From positions 49,442 to 113,441 of the forward strand of contig NZ_LDES01000027.1 of assembly GCF_001015195.1 (NCBI RefSeq): a stretch of DNA of 64,000 nt. The letters run 5' to 3'. The stretch comes from Sphingomonas sp. Y57. GTDB lineage: Bacteria > Pseudomonadota > Alphaproteobacteria > Sphingomonadales > Sphingomonadaceae. The translations under genes and the position numbers were made by a program. The notes below the pieces were generated by a model, which saw only the letters and a list, made by a program, of their open reading frames with translations, was not told the DNA's origin and made no database searches. Positions within the stretch are counted from its first letter, which is position 1. Every line of letters begins with the position of its first letter. Positions 1 through 11,676 of this stretch are shown here, piece by piece.

Positions 1-2
1 GC

Positions 3-176
3 TACCTGACCCAGGCGCGGACACGGCCGCCCAGCTTCGTGCTGTTCGGCACCCGCGTCGACCAGCTTCCCGAGAGCTATCGCCGCTACCTTGTCAACGG
101 CATCCGTCGCGACCTGGGCTTCGGCTCGGTGCCGGTGCGGCTTACCCTGCGCGCGCCGAAGAATCCGTTCGACTGA
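3..176 (+). CDS. der: GTPase Der (EngA), C-terminal fragment
   Basis: This is the 3' end of a gene entering from the left edge; only the last 57 residues are visible. Der is a tandem-GTPase ribosome assembly factor acting on the 50S subunit in the cytoplasm. The visible part matches the C-terminal KH-like domain: [10 protein letters not shown], then [11 protein letters not shown], then the end [15 protein letters not shown]. The GTPase motifs lie outside the window, so the call rests on this domain alone. The stop TGA shares its last base with the ATG of the next gene, suggesting translational coupling. Confidence 0.85.
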   Translation, partial: YLTQARTRPPSFVLFGTRVDQLPESYRRYLVNGIRRDLGFGSVPVRLTLRAPKNPFD

Positions 177-394
177 TGCCGCCGCTCCGGCTCGACGCGC
201 GCGGCATGCGCTGCCCTTGGCCGGTGGTGCGGCTGGCACGCGCGATTCGGGACGGGGCGGAGGCTGTCCTGATCCTCGCCGACGATCCGATCGCGCCTGG
301 CGAGATCGCGGCATTGGCGGCGCAGCGGGGCTGGTCGGTTGCGCCCGCCGGTGAACCCGCCGCCTGGATCGTCAGTACGGCTGTCACACCCTGA
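176..394 (+). CDS. TusA/SirA-family sulfurtransferase-like protein
   Basis: This 72-residue protein has the size and fold signature of the TusA/SirA (YeeD) family, which carries persulfide sulfur on one cysteine for tRNA thiolation or other sulfur transfer. The diagnostic CPxP-type motif is present as RGMRCPWP with the cysteine at residue 13, followed by a helix (VVRLARAI) and a C-terminal beta strand. The start is fixed by the TGATG overlap with der. The family is clear; the physiological partner cannot be told from this context, because no tusBCD or tusE lies nearby. Confidence 0.8.
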   Translation: MPPLRLDARGMRCPWPVVRLARAIRDGAEAVLILADDPIAPGEIAALAAQRGWSVAPAGEPAAWIVSTAVTP

Positions 395-552
395 CGGCTT
401 CGACTATTGGCTGACGGTGGCGGGCAAAAAGCCGCGAAGACCTGGCGCGATCCGGGAAAACCCGTTGAAAACAACGCCCTTGCAGTAACCTGACGTTTAC
501 GAGCCCGCGCTATCGTTCCGCTATCGGTCAGGAGTGCGAACGGGAAGCGGAC

Positions 553-978
553 ATGGGGCAGGGCGGCAACAGCGTAGTGAACTGGACGACGTTCGGCCAG
601 ACACGCTCGCTGATCGGCAATGATTTCGCCAACATCCTCGGCCATTATCGCGACGACGCCGCAAGGTGCGTGGTGGCGGTCGAACAGGCCTATAAACTGC
701 GCGATGCCGTGTCGATGGTGCGGCCGGCCCACACGCTGAAGGGCGATTCGCTGCAATTCGGCGGCGAGGCGCTCGGCCGTCTTGCCGAGCATATCGAGCA
801 CAGCGCCCGCCGGTGCGTCGAGGAGCACAGCGCCCCCGACAAGCTGGACGCGGAGATCATCCGTCTGCGCCCGCTGCTGATCGAGACGCTCGCCGAGTTC
901 GAGCGCGAGCTGACCCGCAACCAGCCTGTCCCGCTCCGTCGTCCCGCCTCTGCCGGCTTCGGCCGCAAGCAAGGCTGA
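553..978 (+). CDS. Orphan Hpt (histidine phosphotransfer) domain protein
   Basis: This 141-residue, mostly helical protein carries a histidine phosphotransfer motif AHTLKGDSLQFG with the phosphoacceptor His at about residue 60. Hpt proteins relay phosphoryl groups between hybrid kinases and response regulators in the cytoplasm. No kinase or receiver gene adjoins it, so it is an orphan module. A purine-rich ribosome site (GGGAAG) precedes the ATG. The C-terminal 25 residues are basic, Pro/Arg-rich and probably disordered. A REP-like hairpin follows the stop. Confidence 0.85.
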   Translation: MGQGGNSVVNWTTFGQTRSLIGNDFANILGHYRDDAARCVVAVEQAYKLRDAVSMVRPAHTLKGDSLQFGGEALGRLAEHIEHSARRCVEEHSAPDKLDAEIIRLRPLLIETLAEFERELTRNQPVPLRRPASAGFGRKQG

Positions 979-994
979 GGTTCCCTCCCTACCC

Positions 995-1082
995 GTCACC
1001 CCGGCGGAGGCCGGGGTCTCAGGCGTGGGGAGATGAGGTCGAGGCAAGAGCCTCCCGAGACCCCGGCCTCCGCCGGGGTGAC
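995..1082. repeat. REP-like hairpin, perfect 26-bp inverted repeat (copy 1)
   Basis: The arms at 995-1020 (GTCACCCCGGCGGAGGCCGG, then GGTCTC) and 1057-1082 are exact reverse complements over 26 bases around a 36-base centre. The element fills the gap between the convergent ends of the Hpt gene and clpB. A related copy is at 26401-26488 and the centre (GGGGAGATGAGGTCGAGGC) is also conserved there. There is no T-run, so it is a dispersed palindromic repeat that may stabilise both mRNA ends, not a canonical terminator. Confidence 0.85.
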
Positions 1083-1124
1083 GGTGCGTGGGGGCAGGGC
1101 CGTCGCCGGCCCCACCCCTCACGA

Positions 1125-3704
<2,580 letters not shown>

Positions 3705-3728
3705 GCCTGATCCCTGTTCCTAATGCGC

Positions 3729-3759
3729 ATCATATGGTGTGACTTTTCTGCAACACAAG
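3729..3759 (-). promoter_or_regulatory. Candidate heat-shock (sigma-32-type) promoter of clpB
   Basis: Reading the minus strand, CTTG (3759-3756) is followed after 19 bases by CATATGATG, about 25 bases before the clpB ATG. This resembles the alphaproteobacterial RpoH pattern (CTTG, then a C-rich TAT box), though the spacing is one or two bases longer than typical. The assignment rests on motif resemblance and the expected heat-shock control of clpB. Confidence 0.4.
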
Positions 3760-3882
3760 TGGATCTGCTTCCCCTTTTCTTGAAGATCGGGGGACGGGAC
3801 AGGGCGTATTACTGACATATTGCACCCTGTGAGACACAGGCTAGACTGCACCGCAATCCTTCCCCATCCGGAAAGTTCCTCA

Positions 3883-6786
3883 ATGCGTCGCAGCCTGTTC
3901 CGTCCCGTCGTCGCCCTGCTGTTCGCAACCGCCCTCTCCGTCCCGTCGATCGCTCCCCTGGCCCAGACCGCCGTTGCTGCCGAGCCGGCCTCGGTCGCGA
4001 CGCTCGTGAAGGCGGTCGACATCCCTTACCAGGCGTTTACCCTCGACAATGGCCTCCGCGTGATCGTCCACACCGATCGCAAGGCGCCCGTCGTCGCGGT
4101 CTCGGTCTGGTATCATATCGGATCGAAGGACGAGCCTGCTGGCAAGACCGGCTTCGCCCATCTGTTCGAGCACCTGATGTTCAACGGATCTGAGAACGCC
4201 AACGAGGATTTCTTCAAGCCGCTCGAATCGATCGGCGCGACCGACCTCAACGGCACCACCTGGTTCGACCGGACCAATTATTTCGAGACGGTGCCGACCG
4301 GCGCGCTCGATCTCGCGCTGTTCCTCGAGTCCGACCGGATGGGCCATCTGCTCGGCGCGATCGACAAGGCCAAGCTCGATAACCAGCGCGGCGTCGTCCA
4401 GAACGAGAAGCGCCAGGGCGACAACGAGCCCTACGGTCTGGTCGAATATGCCCAGCTCGCCGCGCTCTTTCCCGATGGCCACCCCTATCGCCACTCCACG
4501 ATCGGTTCGATGGCCGATCTCGACGCCGCCAGCCTCGACGATGTGAAGAACTGGTTCAGGGCGCATTATGGCCCGAACAACGCGGTGCTCGTGCTGGCGG
4601 GCGACATCGACGCCGCGACGGCGAAGGCCAAGGTCCAGAAATGGTTCGGCGACATCCCGCGCGGACCGGAGACGGTCCGCCCTGACGTCCCGGTGCCGAC
4701 GCTCAAGGCGCCGGTCGACCAGGTGATGAAGGACCGGGTGGCGCAGACCCGCATCTATCGCAACTGGGTGGTGCCCGGGGTCAATGACCCCGACCTGATC
4801 CCGCTCGACCTCGGCATGGACGTGCTCGGCGGGCTTGCCTCGTCGCGGCTCGACAATGCGATGGTCCGCAAGGCCAAGACCGCCGTTTCGGTGACCGCGA
4901 GCGTGCAGCCGTTCGAGAAGATCTCGATCGTTGAAGTCACCGCAGACGTGAAGCCGGGGACCGATCCCAGGCTGGTCGCGAAGCAGCTCGACGATATCAT
5001 CGCCGAATTCATCCGCACCGGCCCCACCGCCGACGAGGTGAAGCGGGCTGCCACCCGGCAGGTGGCTGGTGAGATCGCCGGCCTGGAAACGGTCGGCGGC
5101 TTCGCCGGCAAGGCGGTGACCCTGGCCGAGGGGGCCGTCTATTCGAACGACCCTGAAAAATATAAGAAGGACCTCGCCGCCACTGCGGCAGCGACCCCGG
5201 CGAGCATCAAGGCCGCCCTGCAGAAATGGCTTGGCCGACCTGCCTTCCGCCTGATGGTGGAGCCGGGTGAGCGGAGCGCGTCCGACATGGCCGCGGCCGG
5301 CGGTAGCGCGGTCGGCGGACCCGGCGGCGGCATGTCGCCGCGCTACTATCGCGACCCGAAGTCCGAAGGCGGTGCCGCCGCGCCGGCCATTTCGCAGACA
5401 CGCAAGCCGACGGCCGCGGTCGACCGCACCTCGCCGCCACCGGTCGAGGAGATCAAGGACCTGACGTTCCCCGATGTCGAGCGGACCACCCTGTCGAACG
5501 GCATCAAGGTGGTGTTCGCACGGCGCACGACCGTGCCGACGGTGCGCGTCTCGGTCGCGTTTGACGCCGGCAACGCCGCCGATCCCAAGGCCAAGCTCGG
5601 CACCCAGGGGCTGATGCTGTCGCTGCTCGACGAAGGCGCCGGCAAGCTCGATTCGATCGGTATTGCCGAGGCGCAGGAACGGCTGGGCGCGCAGATCGCT
5701 TCGTCGGCAACGATGGACCGTACCAGCGTTTCGATGTTTGCCCTGAAGGCCAATCTGGCGCCGTCGCTCGACCTGCTCGCCGACATCGTCCAGCGGCCGA
5801 CCTTCGCGCCGGCGGAGATCGAGCGGCTGCGCGGCCAGATTCTCGCCGGTATCGCGTCGGAGAACTCGCAGCCGCGCGGAATCGCCCGGCGGGTGCTGCC
5901 AAGCCTGCTCTACGGGAATCTCCATCCGTACGGCGTGCCGCTTTCGGGCAGTGGTACCGAGGACGGCGTGAAGGCGGTCACTCGTGCCGACCTCGTCGCC
6001 TTCCATCAGACCTGGATTCGTCCTGATAACGCCAAGATCTTTGTCACCGGCGATACCACGCTGGACGAGTTGAAGCCGCTGCTCGAAGCGCGTTTCGGCG
6101 GCTGGACGAAGCCTGCCGCCCCGAAGGGCGAAAAGCTGTTCCGGATGGATCGCATGGCGCGCCCCGCGCGCGTCGTGCTGATCGATCGCCCCCAGAGTCC
6201 GCAGAGCTACATCATGGCCGGCCAGTTGCTGCCGACCAAGGGCGTCGACGATCCGCTCGCGCTGATCGCCGCGAACGAGGTGATCGGTGGCAGCTTCCTG
6301 TCGCGGCTCAACATGGATCTGCGTGAGAGCAAGGGATGGGCCTATGGCGCATTCAGCCAGGCGCAGACCCTGCGCGAGACCATGCCGCTCTACGTCATCG
6401 CCCCGGTCCAGACCGACCGGACCGGCGATTCGATCAAGGCGGCGCTGGCCGACATGAAGGAATTCCTGACCACCAAGGGCGTCGATGCCGAGGAGCGCGA
6501 GCGGACCATCAACGGCCAGATCCGTTCGCTGCCGGGATCGTTCGAAACGTCGAGCGACCTGCTGGGCGCTCTGGTCCAGATGGATACGCTGCAGCGGCCG
6601 GACGATTATTACGAGAAGCTGCCGGGCCGCTTCCGTGCGTTGACCGCAGCCGAGATGGACGCGGCCGCCCGTGCCGCGATCCGGCCCGAAAGCCTGATCT
6701 GGGTGGTCGTCGGCGACGCCGCGAAGGTCGAGCCGCAGCTCAAGGACATCGGCCTGCCGGTCGAGCGCATGGTCGTCGGCAAATGA
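3883..6786 (+). CDS. Two-domain M16 zinc peptidase (pitrilysin/processing-peptidase-like), exported
   Basis: This 967-residue protein has an N-terminal signal peptide (basic MRRSLFRP, hydrophobic stretch, cleavage near AVAA-EP around residue 33), so it is periplasmic or lipid-face. The active M16 domain shows the inverted zinc motif HLFEH (His93, Glu96, His97). A second, degenerate M16 domain begins near residue 530 (RTTLSNGIKVVFARR) and lacks HxxEH, as is usual for two-domain M16 proteins. Middle M16_C domains lie between. An in-frame upstream ATG at 3820 exists but would bury the signal peptide, so the ATG at 3883 is preferred. The stop overlaps the next gene by 4 bases. Confidence 0.93.
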   Translation: MRRSLFRPVVALLFATALSVPSIAPLAQTAVAAEPASVATLVKAVDIPYQAFTLDNGLRVIVHTDRKAPVVAVSVWYHIGSKDEPAGKTGFAHLFEHLMFNGSENANEDFFKPLESIGATDLNGTTWFDRTNYFETVPTGALDLALFLESDRMGHLLGAIDKAKLDNQRGVVQNEKRQGDNEPYGLVEYAQLAALFPDGHPYRHSTIGSMADLDAASLDDVKNWFRAHYGPNNAVLVLAGDIDAATAKAKVQKWFGDIPRGPETVRPDVPVPTLKAPVDQVMKDRVAQTRIYRNWVVPGVNDPDLIPLDLGMDVLGGLASSRLDNAMVRKAKTAVSVTASVQPFEKISIVEVTADVKPGTDPRLVAKQLDDIIAEFIRTGPTADEVKRAATRQVAGEIAGLETVGGFAGKAVTLAEGAVYSNDPEKYKKDLAATAAATPASIKAALQKWLGRPAFRLMVEPGERSASDMAAAGGSAVGGPGGGMSPRYYRDPKSEGGAAAPAISQTRKPTAAVDRTSPPPVEEIKDLTFPDVERTTLSNGIKVVFARRTTVPTVRVSVAFDAGNAADPKAKLGTQGLMLSLLDEGAGKLDSIGIAEAQERLGAQIASSATMDRTSVSMFALKANLAPSLDLLADIVQRPTFAPAEIERLRGQILAGIASENSQPRGIARRVLPSLLYGNLHPYGVPLSGSGTEDGVKAVTRADLVAFHQTWIRPDNAKIFVTGDTTLDELKPLLEARFGGWTKPAAPKGEKLFRMDRMARPARVVLIDRPQSPQSYIMAGQLLPTKGVDDPLALIAANEVIGGSFLSRLNMDLRESKGWAYGAFSQAQTLRETMPLYVIAPVQTDRTGDSIKAALADMKEFLTTKGVDAEERERTINGQIRSLPGSFETSSDLLGALVQMDTLQRPDDYYEKLPGRFRALTAAEMDAAARAAIRPESLIWVVVGDAAKVEPQLKDIGLPVERMVVGK

Positions 6787-7091
6787 GCGGCGCGGGGGGC
6801 GTCGAGGTCTGGGACTGCGTAACCCGCGCGCCGTTCGGCGAGCAGGCGTCGGTCTTCACCATCGTTCGCGATGGCGACCGCTTCACCGGAAGCAACGTCG
6901 CCGAGATCGGCGAGCTGCCCGTGGTCGACGGCAGGATCGAGGGTGACCGGCTCGTCTGGAAGATGCCCACGAAGAAGCCGATGCCGATGACATTGGTCGG
7001 CAAGGCCGTGATCGAGGGCGACCGGCTGACCGGCACCGTCACCATGGGGGCCTTCGGCAAGGCCGAGATGACGGGGACGCGGCGGGGCTGA
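6783..7091 (+). CDS. Conserved hypothetical protein, beta-rich, coupled to the M16 peptidase
   Basis: This 102-residue protein starts at an ATG that overlaps the peptidase stop (ATGA), which indicates translational coupling and fixes the start. It has no signal peptide. The sequence alternates short beta strands with Asp/Gly turns (FTIVRDGDRFTGS, VVDGRIEGDRLVWKM, VIEGDRLTGTVTMG), resembling a small lipocalin-like or repeated-strand barrel. I do not recognise a named family. Coupling suggests a role connected with the peptidase, but that is inference. Confidence 0.75.
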   Translation: MSGAGGVEVWDCVTRAPFGEQASVFTIVRDGDRFTGSNVAEIGELPVVDGRIEGDRLVWKMPTKKPMPMTLVGKAVIEGDRLTGTVTMGAFGKAEMTGTRRG

Positions 7092-7137
7092 GCGGCCCGT
7101 CCCGATAGCCTCGACGTAGCCCCGAGCCGACCGGCGA

Positions 7138-7923
7138 TCAGGCGATCGTCGGGACCAGTCCACCCTCTACGCGGATCGCGGCGCCGTTGGTGACCGCGGC
7201 CAGCGGGCTGGCGAGGAAGGCAACCATTGTCGCGACCTCCTCCGCCTCGATCAGGCGCTTGATCAGCGACGACGGCCGGAACCTCTCGAAGAACTCGGCC
7301 TCGCGCTCGGATTTCGGCGCATCCTTGTTGTCGACGACCGACTGGATGAAGCCGGTGATCCCCTCCGACCGGGTCGGCCCCGGCAGCACGGAGTTCACGG
7401 TGACGCCGCTGCCCCGCGTCTGCTCGGCCAGGCCGCGCGCGACCGCGAGCTGGGCGGTCTTGGTCATGCCGTAGTGGATCATCTCGCCCGGCGTCATCAG
7501 CCCGCTCTCGCTGGCGATGAAGATGATCCGTCCCCAGTTGCGCGCCAGCATGGCGGGGAAATAGTGCCGAGCGAGGCGGACTCCGCTCATCACGTTCACC
7601 TCGAAGAAGCGATGCCAGTCCTCGTCGCTGATCTCGGCGAAGGGTTTGGCTTCGTAGATGCCGAGATTGTTGACGAGGATGTCGACCGTCGGCGCCGCCT
7701 CGATCAGCGTCGCGGCGCCTTGCGCGGTCGCGGCGTCGGCCCGCACCGCGCGGACCCGTCCTGCCTTGCCGACCTGCGTCGCCGCCGCATCGAGCTTAGC
7801 CTGATCGCGGCCGGAAATGGTCACCTCGGCGCCCTCGGCGGCCAGCCGCTCGGCGATCGCCAGGCCGATGCCGGCGGTCGAGCCCGTGACGAGGACAGTC
7901 TTGCCTGTGAGTTGCAGATCCAT
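7138..7923 (-). CDS. SDR-family NAD(P)-dependent oxidoreductase
   Basis: This 261-residue classical short-chain dehydrogenase has the cofactor motif TGSTAGIG (residues 13-20), the NNLG strand motif and the catalytic Ser plus YGMTK (YxxxK). A C-terminal GGLVPT segment is typical of FabG-like members. The residue after beta2 (SGRDQAKL) carries an Arg, suggesting NADP preference. The substrate is unknown. An extended alpha segment (residues 190-215, RSEREAEFFERFRPSSLI) marks the subgroup common in soil bacteria. It converges with the small gene upstream, with about 45 bases between them. Confidence 0.92.
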   Translation of the reverse strand: MDLQLTGKTVLVTGSTAGIGLAIAERLAAEGAEVTISGRDQAKLDAAATQVGKAGRVRAVRADAATAQGAATLIEAAPTVDILVNNLGIYEAKPFAEISDEDWHRFFEVNVMSGVRLARHYFPAMLARNWGRIIFIASESGLMTPGEMIHYGMTKTAQLAVARGLAEQTRGSGVTVNSVLPGPTRSEGITGFIQSVVDNKDAPKSEREAEFFERFRPSSLIKRLIEAEEVATMVAFLASPLAAVTNGAAIRVEGGLVPTIA

Positions 7924-8235
7924 GGTCGAAATCTCCCGGTCCGATGTTCGGCCCGAGATAATCGACCCGGGCGCGGATGATTAGACCACGTGCCCGCATA
8001 GCAGAATTGATTTCAAATCACGGATGGCGACGCTCGAAAGGCGCATCGCGCGGTTGGCCGCTTCCAAGTCGGCCGAGCTTCACGCCGGTCGGCTGGTCGA
8101 AAATGCTGGCGCCGATCGACCCCGGGACGGCGAGGCCACATCCGCGCGCTGTAAGCGAGCACCAGCGGCTCCAGCTCAGGGTCTGCGCCTCGCTTGCTCG
8201 CTCGATGCGGACCTGGATGCTTGCGGGCGACGAGC
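7924..8235. other. Intergenic gap of 312 bases, no gene recognised
   Basis: This gap lies between the start of the SDR gene and the end of purK. Short open stretches exist on both strands, for example a plus-strand frame from 8024, but none has a convincing ribosome site or recognisable protein. The first part presumably holds the SDR promoter. A decayed gene is possible but not demonstrable here. Confidence 0.5.
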
Positions 8236-9303
8236 TCAGTCGAAGAACAGCTTGGTCACATGGCCCATCTTGCGACCGGGGCGCGCCTGGCCCTTGCCGT
8301 AGAGGTGGAGGTGCGCGGCGGGATCCGACAGGATCATGTCCCAGTCGCCCGCCTGGCTGCCGATCAGGTTACGCATCTCCACCCGCGGCGCCGCAAGCGC
8401 CGTCGAGCCGAGCGGCAGGCCGCAGATCGCGCGGATATGGTTCTCGAACTGGGAGGTGACCGCGCCTTCGATCGTCCAGTGGCCGCTGTTGTGGACGCGC
8501 GGCGCCATCTCGTTGAACACCGGGCCTTCGGCCGTGTCGAAATATTCGATCGCCAGCACCCCGACATAGTCGAGCTCGGCGACGATCTTCGCGGCGAGCG
8601 CCTTGGCGGCCGTGACGGTCGCCTCGGGCAGGGCCACCGGTATCGTCGACAGCGCGAGGATGCCGTCTTCATGGACGTTGAGCACGGGATCCCAGGTCAG
8701 CGTCGCGCCGTCCGCGCCGCGCACGATCAGGATCGAGAATTCCCGCTCGAAGCTGACGAAGCCCTCGAGCACCGCGGGCTCCCAGGCGAGCGAGGCCCAG
8801 GCCTCGTCGGCGTCTGCGGCATCCTTGAGCCGTGCCTGGCCCTTGCCGTCATAGCCGAAGCGGCGCGTCTTGAGGATCGCCGGCGCGCCGATCAGCGCGA
8901 CCGCGGCGTCGAGGTCCTCGCGGCCGTTCACCACCGCCCAGGGGGCGGGGCGCCCGCCGATCGCCTGGACGAAGGCCTTTTCGGTCGCGCGGTCCTGCGC
9001 GGTCGCCAGCGCGCGCGGATGCGGGGCCAGCGGCACCCGCAGCGCTTCCAGCGGCGCGACCGGGATATTCTCGAACTCATAGGTGACCACGTCGACGCTC
9101 TGGGCGAAGGCCTGCAGCGCATCGAGATCGTCATAGTCGCCACGCACCCAGCGCGACGAGACGTCGGCGGCCGGACCGCTGGTCTCGGGGGCGTAGATCG
9201 CGGTGCGGTAGCCGAGCTGCGCTGCCGCGATGGCGAGCATCCGGCCGAGCTGGCCGCCGCCGATGATGCCGATCGTCGAGCCGGGCTGGATCATCGCCGT
9301 CAT
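8236..9303 (-). CDS. purK: 5-(carboxyamino)imidazole ribonucleotide synthase
   Basis: This 355-residue ATP-grasp enzyme carboxylates AIR to N5-CAIR with ATP and bicarbonate in purine biosynthesis. It begins with the Rossmann-like GIIGGGQLGRML, has the family segment VTYEFENIPV, the ATP-grasp core (PAILKTRRFGYDGKGQ) and the metal-binding FNEMAPRVHNSGHWTIEG. The length is normal. It starts 2 bases after the purE stop, forming the usual purEK operon. A second in-frame Met (IQPGS, residue 4) is a possible alternative start. Confidence 0.97.
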   Translation of the reverse strand: MTAMIQPGSTIGIIGGGQLGRMLAIAAAQLGYRTAIYAPETSGPAADVSSRWVRGDYDDLDALQAFAQSVDVVTYEFENIPVAPLEALRVPLAPHPRALATAQDRATEKAFVQAIGGRPAPWAVVNGREDLDAAVALIGAPAILKTRRFGYDGKGQARLKDAADADEAWASLAWEPAVLEGFVSFEREFSILIVRGADGATLTWDPVLNVHEDGILALSTIPVALPEATVTAAKALAAKIVAELDYVGVLAIEYFDTAEGPVFNEMAPRVHNSGHWTIEGAVTSQFENHIRAICGLPLGSTALAAPRVEMRNLIGSQAGDWDMILSDPAAHLHLYGKGQARPGRKMGHVTKLFFD

Positions 9304-9305
9304 GG

Positions 9306-9794
<489 letters not shown>

Positions 9795-9838
9795 GCGATA
9801 CCCCTGGGTTCCTCCAAGTTTGCTCGGGGAGGATTCTT

Positions 9839-10525
9839 TCAGCGCTCCGACAAGTAATAACGGTCCCGCGCGGTCAGGTCGTCGGCCAGTTCATAGACGA
9901 TCGGCTGGCCGGTCGGGATCTCCAGTTCGGTGATCTCGTTGTCCGGAATGTGCGACAGATGCTTGACCAGCGCGCGCAGCGAATTGCCGTGCGCCGAGAT
10001 CACCACCCGCTTGCCTGCCTTGAGGTCGGGGGCGATCCGCTCCTCCCAATAGGGAAGGACGCGCGCGATCGTGTCCTTCAGGCTCTCCGTGCTCGGGATC
10101 GCGATGCCGGCGTAGCGGCGGTCCTTCGACAGGTCGAACTCGCCGCCCGGCTCGAGCACCGGCGGCGGGATGTCGAAGCTGCGCCGCCACACCTTGACCT
10201 GCGCGTCGCCATGCTTGGCAGCGGTCTCGGCCTTGTTCAGGCCGGTGAGCCCGCCATAATGCCGCTCGTTGAGGCGCCAGTCCTTCTCTACCGGGAGCCA
10301 CAACCGACCCATTGCCTCCAGCGCGATGTTGAGCGTCTTGATCGCGCGGGTCTGGAAGCTGGTGTAGCACTGATCGAAGTCGAGGCCCTTGGCCGCCATC
10401 AGCTCACCGGCCGCCTTCGCCTCGGCGATGCCCTGGTCGGTCAGGTTGACATCCCACCAGCCGGTGAAGCGGTTTTCCAGATTCCAGGCGGACTGGCCAT
10501 GGCGGATCAGCACGAGCGTCGGCAT
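9839..10525 (-). CDS. gpmA: 2,3-bisphosphoglycerate-dependent phosphoglycerate mutase
   Basis: This 228-residue histidine phosphatase superfamily enzyme interconverts 3- and 2-phosphoglycerate in glycolysis. The phospho-His motif [10 protein letters not shown] is at residues 5-14, [12 protein letters not shown] follows, and the second catalytic His is in [10 protein letters not shown]. The length fits the dPGM type. It precedes purE on the same strand. Confidence 0.97.
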   Translation of the reverse strand: MPTLVLIRHGQSAWNLENRFTGWWDVNLTDQGIAEAKAAGELMAAKGLDFDQCYTSFQTRAIKTLNIALEAMGRLWLPVEKDWRLNERHYGGLTGLNKAETAAKHGDAQVKVWRRSFDIPPPVLEPGGEFDLSKDRRYAGIAIPSTESLKDTIARVLPYWEERIAPDLKAGKRVVISAHGNSLRALVKHLSHIPDNEITELEIPTGQPIVYELADDLTARDRYYLSER

Positions 10526-10652
10526 TATTCCCCTTTCAGAGCGACCAAAAGCGGCGGAGCGCGCCTCTTAATCGGCGGTCGCCCTTCTGTCACGCTTGCA
10601 ATAGTGGAGAGCGAGGGCGAAACGCCAAAAAACGCCGTGGGAGACAATCTGC

Positions 10653-11354
10653 ATGTCGATCATCACCAAGCCCGTTCGTTACGGCCATGGCGGCGTCACC
10701 TTCGAGGCCTATGCCGCCTGGGACGACGGCTCTTCCGCACCGCGGCCGATCGTGTTGGTCGCCGGCACATTCATGGGCCGTACCGCTTTTGAGGAGGGCA
10801 AGGCGCGCAGCCTTGCCGAACTGGGTTATGTCGGAGTGGCGATCGACCTCTACGGACTTGGCCATTGGCCGGCCGATTTCGACGGCGCGCGCGCCGCGAT
10901 GGAGGGGCTCGATGCCGATCGCAGCCTGCTCAGGGAGCGGCTCCTCGCCGCGCTCGGAGCGGCGCGCGGTATCGGCGCGCCGGCCGATCCGGCGCGGGTC
11001 GCGGCAATCGGTTTCTGCTTCGGCGGCAAATGCGTGCTCGACCTCGCCCGTTCGGGCGCCGACGTCGCGGGGATCGCGAGCTTCCACGGCCTCTACGACG
11101 CTCCGCCTTTCCCGAACGGAGAGATCACGTCCAAGCTATTGGTGCTCCACGGGTGGGACGACCCTCTCGATCCGCCGGAGATGGTCCTCGCCCTTGCGAA
11201 GGAGATGAGCGAGGCCAAGGTCGACTGGCAGCTCCACGCTTATGGCCACACCGTCCACGCTTTCACAAACCCGGCCCGGGAGGGGATGTATAGCCCCGCG
11301 GCCGATCGGCGCAGTTGGCGGGCGATGCAGGATTTCCTGGAGGAACTGTTTTGA
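10653..11354 (+). CDS. Dienelactone hydrolase family protein
   Basis: This 233-residue alpha/beta hydrolase has the family nucleophile elbow GFCFGGKC, in which a Cys takes the place of the usual Ser. The acid is in HGWDDPLDPP and the catalytic His in HTVHAFTNP. Members hydrolyse dienelactones or other esters in the cytoplasm; no catechol pathway genes adjoin, so the substrate is open. The ATG follows GGGAGACAATCTGC. The end of a long inverted-repeat element overlaps its last codon and stop. Confidence 0.9.
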   Translation: MSIITKPVRYGHGGVTFEAYAAWDDGSSAPRPIVLVAGTFMGRTAFEEGKARSLAELGYVGVAIDLYGLGHWPADFDGARAAMEGLDADRSLLRERLLAALGAARGIGAPADPARVAAIGFCFGGKCVLDLARSGADVAGIASFHGLYDAPPFPNGEITSKLLVLHGWDDPLDPPEMVLALAKEMSEAKVDWQLHAYGHTVHAFTNPAREGMYSPAADRRSWRAMQDFLEELF

Positions 11355-11639
11355 TTGGCCTCAGGCGCCGGCGGTCACGTCCGTGACCTTGGCTATCCTC
11401 GCATAAGCTCGGGCGCGCGTTCGCGCTTGCAGAGCCCTGTCGGGCTCCGACGCAAAGCTCATGCGGTGGAACGGGACGCACCAGCGTCCCGCAAGGATCG
11501 AAGCCGGTCCGCGGACCGCCAGGGGGCGGTCCATAGGCGGAGATCGGCTCGCGAAGCGAGCCGTGGCGGCCGTCCGAGCTTATGCGAGGATAGCCAAGCC
11601 GGACGGATGTCCAGCGCCCCGCGCCTGGGGCCAATCAAA
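11350..11639. repeat. 290-base multi-hairpin element with long terminal inverted repeats (element B, copy 1)
   Basis: The outer ends TTTGATTGGCC (11350-11360) and GGCCAATCAAA (11629-11639) are exact inverted repeats. Further in, CTTGGCTATCCTCGCATAAG (ending at 11408) and its exact complement near 11576-11596 pair as well. Between the arms are several small hairpins: GAGCCCTGTCGGGCTC, GGGACGCACCAGCGTCCC, GGTCCGCGGACC and GGCTCGCGAAGCGAGCC. There is no coding potential of transposase type. The left end includes the stop codon of the hydrolase gene and the right end is 37 bases before ppc. A related copy is at 26511-26650. Confidence 0.8.
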
Positions 11640-11676
11640 GGTTGACCGGGCTTTTATTGCGTCGCAGCATCCCGGC

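Noticed and set aside
3880..6006. A 708-codon minus-strand open frame
   Set aside because: Antisense to the M16 peptidase; composition is Arg/Gly/His-rich and without domains.
11350..11639. An insertion sequence
   Set aside because: Long inverted ends are present, but there is no transposase frame and no clear target-site duplication.
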